A DNA stretch of 15,402 nucleotides. Origin: CAZGMN01 sp964526905. Its GTDB lineage: Bacteria; Acidobacteriota; Aminicenantia; Aminicenantales; Aminicenantaceae. Below the pieces are notes generated by a model, which searched no databases, was not told the origin of the DNA, and worked only from the letters and a program-made list of their open reading frames with translations. Each line of letters begins with the position of its first letter. The first letter of the stretch is position 1. The position numbers and the translations under genes are program-made. Positions 7,124-13,073 of this stretch are shown here, one piece after another. The stretch covers positions 1 to 15,402 of the forward strand of contig CAZGMN010000059.1 of the NCBI GenBank assembly GCA_964526905.1, in the 5' to 3' direction.

Positions 7124-7138
7124 AGGAACTTAGTTCCT
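7124..7138. promoter_or_regulatory. Perfect 15-bp palindrome between dnaX and eamA starts
   Basis: AGGAACT-T-AGTTCCT has two 7-base arms around one central base. It lies in the 72-nt divergent space, 26 nt before the dnaX ATG and 33 nt before the transporter ATG. An odd-length palindrome in a shared upstream region is a plausible repressor operator; as RNA it could only form a short hairpin. A minus-strand extended -10-like TGTGATAAT (7163-7155) lies next to it. Confidence 0.4.
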
Positions 7139-7170
7139 CTTTTTTAAAGGATATATTATCACAATTTCAA

Positions 7171-8034
7171 ATGAATGCAAAAAAAAATTTAGCCGAAATA
7201 CATCTTGCTGTTTTGCTCTTTGGGTTGGCCGGCCTGTTCGGCAAATGGATAGTGCTCTCTCCCTTGATAATTGTCTTCGGCCGGGTCTTATTTGCAAGCA
7301 TCACTTTGGCCCTCTTTCTCAAATTGAAAAGACAACGATTTTCCATCTCCCCTCGAAAAAACTATCTTGCCCTTGCCCTCCTGGGATTCATCCTGGCCAT
7401 TCACTGGGCGTGTTTTTTTCAATCGATTCAGGTTTCAACCGTGGCCGTTGGCCTTCTTTCCTTCTCCACCTACCCGGTCTTTACCACCTTTCTTGAACCT
7501 CTGCTGTTGAAGGAAAGAATCATCAAAATGAACTTTCTTCTTTCATTGATTTGCCTTGCTGGAGTTGCTCTCATCATTCCTCGTTTCGATTTGAGTCACT
7601 CGACCTTTGTCGGCGTGCTCTGGGGTTTGCTCTCCAGCCTGACTTTTGCCCTGCTCACCGTTTTAAACAGAAACCTTACCCAGAATCTCCCCAGCTTAGT
7701 TCTTGCCTTTTACCAGGATTTCTTCGCCCTGGCCTTCCTCTTACCCAGCTACTTTGTCCTTCAGCCTGCTTTGAGCGCAAAAGACATCGCCCTCCTCTTT
7801 CTCCTCGGAGTATTTTGCACAGCAGGTTCCCACAGCCTGTTCATCGATGGAATGAAAAAAATAAAAGCTCAAACCGCAAGCCTGATCCACGCCCTGGAGC
7901 CGGTCTATGGAATTATCTTCGCTTTTTTCTTGCTGCGTGAAATCCCTTCCTGGCGAACGATCTGGGGAGGGGTGATGATCCTCTTGAGTCAGGCTTTTAT
8001 TATCGAAAAATTCTTTAGAAAAAAAGAAAGCTGA
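7171..8034 (+). CDS. EamA/DMT-family membrane transporter
   Basis: The 287-residue protein is almost entirely hydrophobic and has the duplicated EamA architecture of about ten membrane helices (repeat one about 10-137, repeat two about 145-276). The two halves match at the signature region: GLLSFSTYPVFTTFLEPLLLKE near 94-115, and SLIHALEPVYGIIFAFFLLRE near 237-257. The family exports or imports small metabolites such as amino acids or purines; the substrate cannot be read from sequence. I chose the ATG at 7171 because the frame extends upstream only through non-start codons overlapping dnaX. The only purine-rich candidate (AAAGG) is 20 nt away, so initiation may be weak or near-leaderless. 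The tail ends KKES, and its stop lies 2 nt from the convergent lipoprotein stop. Confidence 0.9.
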   Translation: MNAKKNLAEIHLAVLLFGLAGLFGKWIVLSPLIIVFGRVLFASITLALFLKLKRQRFSISPRKNYLALALLGFILAIHWACFFQSIQVSTVAVGLLSFSTYPVFTTFLEPLLLKERIIKMNFLLSLICLAGVALIIPRFDLSHSTFVGVLWGLLSSLTFALLTVLNRNLTQNLPSLVLAFYQDFFALAFLLPSYFVLQPALSAKDIALLFLLGVFCTAGSHSLFIDGMKKIKAQTASLIHALEPVYGIIFAFFLLREIPSWRTIWGGVMILLSQAFIIEKFFRKKES

Positions 8035-8056
8035 GATTATTTATCTTTCTTTTTTT
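8019..8056. terminator. Candidate bidirectional terminator between convergent genes
   Basis: AAAAAAAGAAAG (8019-8030) and CTTTCTTTTTTT (8045-8056) are perfect 12-base inverted repeats around a 14-nt loop. The loop contains the stop codons of both converging genes (TGA 8032-8034 and TAA 8037-8039). The arms encode the Lys-rich ends of both proteins. The stem is A/T-rich with only two G-C pairs, so it is weaker than a classical terminator, but its T-rich 3' arms occur in both directions. Confidence 0.45.
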
Positions 8057-9245
8057 TAATCTTTCCTTTCTCTACCTCTTTTTTCTCTGTCTCCTTTCCC
8101 TGCTCCTTTGCTGTTTCCTCTTCATGCCTTTTTTCTATCTTGGATTTTTCTTCCTCGTGATTTTTTCGGAGCTTGATGACCTTTTCTTTGTAGGTGTTTT
8201 CTATCTTTGCCTTTTCTTCAGAGGTCTTGGCCGCTGCCTTTTCCTCTTCCATCTTCTTCTCGACATTCTGGACTTCCCTCTGCTGGCTTTCCTGCAAGAG
8301 CCTAATCTCTCTGCGGTGAATTTCGTTCAGACTTCGCTCTTCAGGAAGGGGTGCTTCTTTCTCGCCGGGCTTTCTGATCTGGGCCCTGGTGACAGTGGCC
8401 TTCGCTTCTTCTTTGTTCAAAACAGTCTTGGGTTTGGCGCTGCTGCTTTCTTTTATCGTCGGCCTGAAAATCTCAAGATTTCCATATTCAATCCTGGATT
8501 CGCCTTCTCCTTTCGCATCCCTCAGCTCAAGCTTTGAAACACTTCTTCTCGTTATCCTTCTGACATGATCGAGACCGATTCCGCCGTTTATGACCCTATT
8601 ATTCTGGACGTAGATATTCGTCTCGAAGACAGTGGAATTGATGAGGAAGGCGTTACGCTCAAAGGGGAAGACATGGCGGTGGAGCTGGGGCTCCAAAAAG
8701 TAGACTCCATCCACAAAAATCCAGTGGGAGGGTGGAATGGAATAGGGAATGTTTCTGACGCCAACACCGACCACAAAACGTGCTTCGGGCGGGAGAGGGG
8801 CCCACCCAATATAGAAATCACTCCTTCGCCAAGTCACCCAGCCAGGTCCCCAAACAACATCAGGCACCCAGAACCAGCCGAGGTCTCTATCCCATCCCCA
8901 ACGGCCATAATGAAAAGGAGCCCATCCCCACCTGAAATGAGAAACCCAGGTCCAGCCATAATCTGTCCAAACCCATTGTCCATAAGTGTAGGGACGCCAT
9001 CCGAACCAAATATCTCGGGGAATCCAAACATATCCGTAGGGAGGGTAATAGGACCAGAGACCGTATGGAGAAAGATGGTCATAAAAATAAGAGACATCCA
9101 AGCCTGGCGCTAATTCCTCTCTTGGCGGCTCCTGGACTTGCGCTCTCTCTGAAGGCGGCCCTTCTTCGGTTGTGTAAGGAACATAAAGGACACAGCTTGC
9201 CGCAAAGGCAAGAACGAAAAGAATAATTAAAATATTTTTTTTCAT
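8037..9245 (-). CDS. Tryptophan-rich lipoprotein with GYVW/GRWGW-type repeats and Lys/Glu coiled-coil tail
   Basis: The 402-residue protein starts with a lipoprotein signal (MKKNILIILFVLAFAASC; lipidated Cys at 18). Residues 51-148 hold 18 tryptophans in repeated patterns such as YGYVWIP, YGQWVWTDYGWTWV and HYGRWGW. This resembles the W-rich module annotated DUF6600 in Acidobacteria and Proteobacteria (family name from memory). A beta-rich part follows to about 230, then a highly charged Lys/Glu region, with residues about 305-400 predicted to be coiled coil and ending KKKKDK. It probably sits in an outer or inner membrane leaflet with the helix reaching across the periplasm. Function is unknown. 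The start is secure: AAGGAG lies 6 nt before the ATG. It may be monocistronic. Confidence 0.85.
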   Translation of the reverse strand: MKKNILIILFVLAFAASCVLYVPYTTEEGPPSERAQVQEPPREELAPGLDVSYFYDHLSPYGLWSYYPPYGYVWIPRDIWFGWRPYTYGQWVWTDYGWTWVSHFRWGWAPFHYGRWGWDRDLGWFWVPDVVWGPGWVTWRRSDFYIGWAPLPPEARFVVGVGVRNIPYSIPPSHWIFVDGVYFLEPQLHRHVFPFERNAFLINSTVFETNIYVQNNRVINGGIGLDHVRRITRRSVSKLELRDAKGEGESRIEYGNLEIFRPTIKESSSAKPKTVLNKEEAKATVTRAQIRKPGEKEAPLPEERSLNEIHRREIRLLQESQQREVQNVEKKMEEEKAAAKTSEEKAKIENTYKEKVIKLRKNHEEEKSKIEKRHEEETAKEQGKETEKKEVEKGKIKKKKDK

Positions 9246-9585
9246 TTTTTTCTCCTTATGTCGAGATTATGATAAAGGATTGAAGGCTTTTTTTCAACTT
9301 CATCGATAAAAACAGAAGCGGCTCAAGCTCAAATAATTCACAGCGACCTCCCCATAATACGCATGACAAATGAAGTCGTAAATTGTGCACTGGGGTGGGC
9401 GACGTTGCCTCTATTGATATTAAATTCTTTCTTAAATATAATTTTTATGCAAATATGAGGGAAAGACAGAAAGAGTATAATTTAAAATGTTAAGCGGAAG
9501 AAATCCTCTACTAAGAAAATTTCAGGTTTATCTCTGGAATCTATAAAAGATTTTCTTTGCCGAAGCTTTCCCTGGATGGCATAGA
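9246..9585. other. 340-nt intergenic region with divergent regulatory signals
   Basis: This gap separates the minus-strand lipoprotein from the plus-strand surface-protein genes. It holds the lipoprotein ribosome site (9252-9257), an imperfect GC-rich inverted repeat (9343-9353 with 9392-9402, arms CCTCCCC and GGGGTGG), the near-consensus promoter at 9414-9442, and a second isolated TATAAT at 9476-9481. A 19-codon open frame at 9487-9546 has no ribosome site and no recognisable product. I see no tRNA or known RNA family. Confidence 0.6.
9414..9442 (+). promoter_or_regulatory. Near-consensus sigma70-type promoter
   Basis: TTGATA (9414-9419), a 17-nt spacer and TATAAT (9437-9442) match the housekeeping consensus at 11 of 12 positions with ideal spacing. 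Transcription would begin near 9449-9450, giving an untranslated leader of about 135 nt before the TTG start at 9586. It should drive the CBM9/DUF5916 gene and possibly the two genes after it. Confidence 0.7.
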
Positions 9586-11634
9586 TTGAAGAACGCAGCC
9601 GCATCTTTCTTATTCCTCTTCATGTGTCTGACTCTTGTCCTTTTCGCTCAGGAAGAGAAAAAAGAGATTATCGCCTTAAGAATAAATGAGCCCGTTGTTG
9701 TTGATGGTTATTTGAACGAATCGGCCTGGAAGAGAGCTCCTGAAGCCGGAGAATTCATCTTATTCAAATCAGAAAGAAATAAATTTGGCGCAGCCAACAC
9801 CTCAACGAAAATCCTCTATGATTCTGAATTTCTTTATATCGGATTTCTTTGCCATGACCCGGAGCCGGACAAAATCGAAGCCCGGACGAATAAAAAAGAC
9901 GAAGATTTGAGAGATGAAGACTCAGTCTATATCTTGATTAGCACTGTCTATGACCTGGATCATTTCTATTATTTCGGAACCAACCTGCTTGGCGCTCAGT
10001 GGGACGGCAAGCTCGCCATTGATACTGATGCCATGGATTCAAGCTGGAACGGCGTATGGAAATCAACAGCTCAAAAAACAGATTCTGGCTGGAGCGCAGA
10101 GATAGCGATCGATCTGGCCAGCCTGGGATATAAGCCGAAAGAGGAAAAAAATATGAACTTGAGTTTATCGCGGATAGACCCCCGAATGCTGGAGGGCAGT
10201 TTCTGGAGGGGCCCTCTGGATCCGGCGTTCGATATCGTTCAACTCGGACAATTAAAAAGTATCGACCTTGTCAGAGAAGAGAAAAAAATGAGAATCTCCC
10301 CTCACCTTCTCGCCTCAGCAGAAGAGGGAGAAAAGTCTTGGCTTGAATGGGGCTTGGACCTGCGTTTGAACCCCAGTCAGTTGATTTCTGGCCATCTGGC
10401 TCTTAATCCCGACTTTGCCACAGTGGAACCTGATGAGGAGAGAATCAATCTCACCCGTTTTGAACTTTATCTTCCTGAAAAAAGAAGCTTTCTCCTTGAA
10501 GGCTCTGAAATCTATAACCAGCCGATCAGGCTGTTTTATTCCAAGAGAATTCCCGACATCTATGGAGGAATAAAATTCAACGGCAGGTCAGGCAGGCTTG
10601 AGTTTTCAGGGATGAGCATTCTGTCCAGAAGAGATCAGTCGAGCGGTGAAGACCCTGCTAATTTTTCAGTGGTCTATTTCAAGAAAAAGGGGATGAAATC
10701 CTCAATCAGCTTTCTGGCTGCGAATAAATTCGTGAACGAAAAAAACTCAGGAGCGGCTGGTTTTGATTCCTCTTTTTCATTTTCTGAAGCTCTTCGAGTC
10801 GCGGCTCAGTTTGCGGCAAGCTATGGAGATGACAGCCAAGCCGATTATGCCTTTTTCCTCTGCCCAAGCTACAACTCTAAGACTCTCCATTTTCATCTCA
10901 GCTACTCTCAGTTGGGAAAGAATTTCGGCGATAACCTCAACAAAGTGGGCTTCCTCCAAGATGACAATCGGAGGGAGATGGACGCGGGGATAACGAAAGA
11001 CTTTTTGATAAGCAATTCCTCAATTGAACAGATTCAGTATGAGTTAAACTACAATATCTACTGGGGAATGAGTGGCGCTCTACGAAGCTGGCAGGTTGAC
11101 CAAGGGCTCACTCTTGACCTAAAGAGTCAATATTCGCTGATCGTCCAGCATTCGCAGGAATTCAAGGCCAAGGATGACCTTCTTTTTGAAAAAGATTTCA
11201 GGAATTATATAACAAGATTTGGCTTTGGATTGAACACCAAGCAATGGCAGTACGCGACTCTCTTCCTCTCCTTTGGCCACAATTTTGGCCAAAGCTTCAG
11301 CATGCTCGAAATCGGCAAAAATCTCCAATTTACGCAGAGCCTTGCCGTCGAAGCCAAGCTGGCCAGAATCTACTTTGGGTCCGGCCGCGCTGCCAGAAAC
11401 CAGTTTGTTCTGATGCTCAAGACCAACTGTTACTTGACAAGAGACCTTCTTCTCAAAATATTCTATCAATCGAACACGCTTATTGATAAATCGAACATCG
11501 AGCTGCTTCTCAGCTATCGCTTTCTGCCTCCCTCTGGCTCTATCCAGCTTGCCTATCAGATGGGCAGAGGAAGATTTGGAGAAAAAGGGACGAGGGGAAA
11601 CACCTTACTCTTAAACATTAACTATAGGTTTTGA
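9586..11634 (+). CDS. Exported CBM9-like/DUF5916 protein with C-terminal outer-membrane barrel
   Basis: The 682-residue protein has a signal peptide (about 1-21, ending LVLFAQ). A CBM9/DOMON-like domain (about 28-210) opens with PVVVDGYLNESAWKRA and includes SGWSAEIAIDLASLGY. From about 225 onward alternating-pattern strands run to a terminal Phe (LLLNINYRF), the usual end of BAM-inserted outer-membrane barrels. Proteins of this plan are annotated DUF5916 and are common in Bacteroidota and Acidobacteriota; function is not established, with carbohydrate or surface-ligand binding suggested by CBM9. The start is TTG: an in-frame stop at 9544 excludes a longer ORF, and the first internal ATG (residue 13) would cut the signal peptide. 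The ribosome site is weak (TGGATGG, about 8 nt upstream). It lies downstream of the strong promoter at 9414-9442. Confidence 0.85.
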   Translation: MKNAAASFLFLFMCLTLVLFAQEEKKEIIALRINEPVVVDGYLNESAWKRAPEAGEFILFKSERNKFGAANTSTKILYDSEFLYIGFLCHDPEPDKIEARTNKKDEDLRDEDSVYILISTVYDLDHFYYFGTNLLGAQWDGKLAIDTDAMDSSWNGVWKSTAQKTDSGWSAEIAIDLASLGYKPKEEKNMNLSLSRIDPRMLEGSFWRGPLDPAFDIVQLGQLKSIDLVREEKKMRISPHLLASAEEGEKSWLEWGLDLRLNPSQLISGHLALNPDFATVEPDEERINLTRFELYLPEKRSFLLEGSEIYNQPIRLFYSKRIPDIYGGIKFNGRSGRLEFSGMSILSRRDQSSGEDPANFSVVYFKKKGMKSSISFLAANKFVNEKNSGAAGFDSSFSFSEALRVAAQFAASYGDDSQADYAFFLCPSYNSKTLHFHLSYSQLGKNFGDNLNKVGFLQDDNRREMDAGITKDFLISNSSIEQIQYELNYNIYWGMSGALRSWQVDQGLTLDLKSQYSLIVQHSQEFKAKDDLLFEKDFRNYITRFGFGLNTKQWQYATLFLSFGHNFGQSFSMLEIGKNLQFTQSLAVEAKLARIYFGSGRAARNQFVLMLKTNCYLTRDLLLKIFYQSNTLIDKSNIELLLSYRFLPPSGSIQLAYQMGRGRFGEKGTRGNTLLLNINYRF

Positions 11635-11753
11635 AAATAAAGAAATGCAGAACTCAGAGTGGAGTCAAAATTGGAAATAGGTCTGGCAGAATTTTATGAA
11701 AATATACTTAAAAAAATACTTGATCCTCAAATAAATAAAAAACGGAGGGGAAA

Positions 11754-12974
11754 ATGAAAAAGGAAATTTTTCTGATAGCATTCCTTTTCTTGGTGAGTCA
11801 TCTTTTCTCTCAAGTCGAGCAGCACGAGGTCACAGTCAGAAATGTCATTGTCCCGGTCAGGGTCTTGGATGGAAACAAGTTTGTGGATAGCCTGACCTTG
11901 GAGGATTTCGAACTCACTGAGGATGATAAGCCACAAAAGATTGAGGCCCTCTATCTTGTCCAAAAAAAAGATATAAGAAGAAAAGAAACATCGCAGGAGT
12001 TCAATCCCGCCCTTTCCCGGCATTTCTATCTTCTTTTCCAGATCACAGAGTACAATCCCAAACTGTCTGAAGCCATAAATTACTTCTTCAGCAATGTTCT
12101 TCTTGCCGGGGATTCTCTCACCGTGATGACGCCCATGGACACCTACAATCTCTCCCAGCGCGCTCTCAGCACCAAGCCCAAGGATGTCATCTCCAAAGAA
12201 CTGGAAGGGGTCCTCAGGAAGGATACCCAGATTGGAGCCTCCAATTACCGGAGCTTGATGACAGACCTTAAAAGAATAGTCGCTTCGATAACAACGGCAT
12301 CGGATGCAGATAAACGAGCCCTGACAGGAGTTGAAACCGATTCTATAACCAGCATGTTCACTCTTGACAGTCTTCTGGATAGATATCAAGAAACCATGAC
12401 GAACCTAGAACAAATAAGGGTTATCGACGAAAAGAAGTTCACCGAATTTGCCATGAAGCTGAAAAATCTTCCGGGCCAGAAAAATGTGGTTTTTTTCTAC
12501 CAGAGAGAGTTCAGACCAGAGATAAGCCAGAACATCTTGAATCAGCTGACAAGCCTTCATCAGGAGGAGCCTGAAATTCTTTCGCGCATCCAAAGCTTGT
12601 TTCAGCTCTATCAGAGAAATCCCGTTCTCGATTCGCCAAAAATAATCGCTTCCTTTGCTGATTCCTCTTTAACCTTTAACTTTATCTTCATGCACAAGGA
12701 GCCTGAATACGTATCTGGAGTCAATATGAGGGAGCAGTCCGAGGATATCTTCAACTCTCTCTCTCAAATCGCTAAGGCCACCGGAGGCATAACCGACAGC
12801 TCACAGAATCCTGCTTATGCTTTTAAAAACGCAGCTGACATCGCTGAATCCTATTATTTGCTGTATTATTCTCCGGCCGATTATAAGAAAGACGGGAAAT
12901 TCAAAGCAATAAGAGTCAGGTTAAAAAATAAAAATTACTGGGTCATTCACCGGCTTGGGTATTTTGCCGATTAG
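11754..12974 (+). CDS. VWFA-related (Acidobacteria-type) exported protein, MIDAS degenerate
   Basis: The 406-residue protein has a signal peptide (about 1-20, ending SHLFSQ). It then shows the leader strand-set typical of the 'VWFA-related Acidobacterial domain' (TIGR03436): VTVRNVIVPVRVLDG, then SLTLEDFELTEDDKPQKIE (46-64). The C-terminal signature is YYLLYYSPADYKKDGKFKAI through HRLGYF. The expected metal-binding DxSxS is not seen where the first von Willebrand strand should be; residues 94-102 read LFQITEYNP. Adhesion through a metal ion is therefore unlikely. GGAGGGG lies just before the ATG. It follows the CBM9/DUF5916 gene by 119 nt on the same strand with no clear terminator between, so co-transcription is possible. 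Its ligand is unknown. Confidence 0.85.
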   Translation: MKKEIFLIAFLFLVSHLFSQVEQHEVTVRNVIVPVRVLDGNKFVDSLTLEDFELTEDDKPQKIEALYLVQKKDIRRKETSQEFNPALSRHFYLLFQITEYNPKLSEAINYFFSNVLLAGDSLTVMTPMDTYNLSQRALSTKPKDVISKELEGVLRKDTQIGASNYRSLMTDLKRIVASITTASDADKRALTGVETDSITSMFTLDSLLDRYQETMTNLEQIRVIDEKKFTEFAMKLKNLPGQKNVVFFYQREFRPEISQNILNQLTSLHQEEPEILSRIQSLFQLYQRNPVLDSPKIIASFADSSLTFNFIFMHKEPEYVSGVNMREQSEDIFNSLSQIAKATGGITDSSQNPAYAFKNAADIAESYYLLYYSPADYKKDGKFKAIRVRLKNKNYWVIHRLGYFAD

Positions 12975-12996
12975 ACAGGGCTCAGAGCTCGCTGGG

Positions 12997-13014
12997 GATT
13001 GAATCGATTGAATC
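12997..13014 (+). repeat. 9-bp tandem direct repeat upstream of the propeller protein
   Basis: GATTGAATC occurs twice head-to-tail (12997-13005, 13006-13014). It is followed directly by the short inverted repeat CTTGA-TCT-TCAAG (13014-13026). It lies in the 99-nt gap before the 718-residue gene, 60-77 nt upstream of its ATG. It may be an activator or repressor site, but such short repeats can arise by chance. Confidence 0.4.
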
Positions 13015-13073
13015 TTGATCTTCAAGAATGAGAGAAATCTTAAAAGCAAATTAAGTATCATCAAGCAAAACAA

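Noticed and set aside
6982..7170. An upstream extension of the EamA transporter into dnaX, starting at 6982
   Set aside because: The extra 63 residues are antisense to the dnaX N-terminus and not hydrophobic in the family pattern; the ATG at 7171 fits the EamA length.
9487..9546. A 19-codon open frame in the leader of the CBM9/DUF5916 gene
   Set aside because: There is no ribosome site and no peptide-specific pattern; it is too short to call without translation data.
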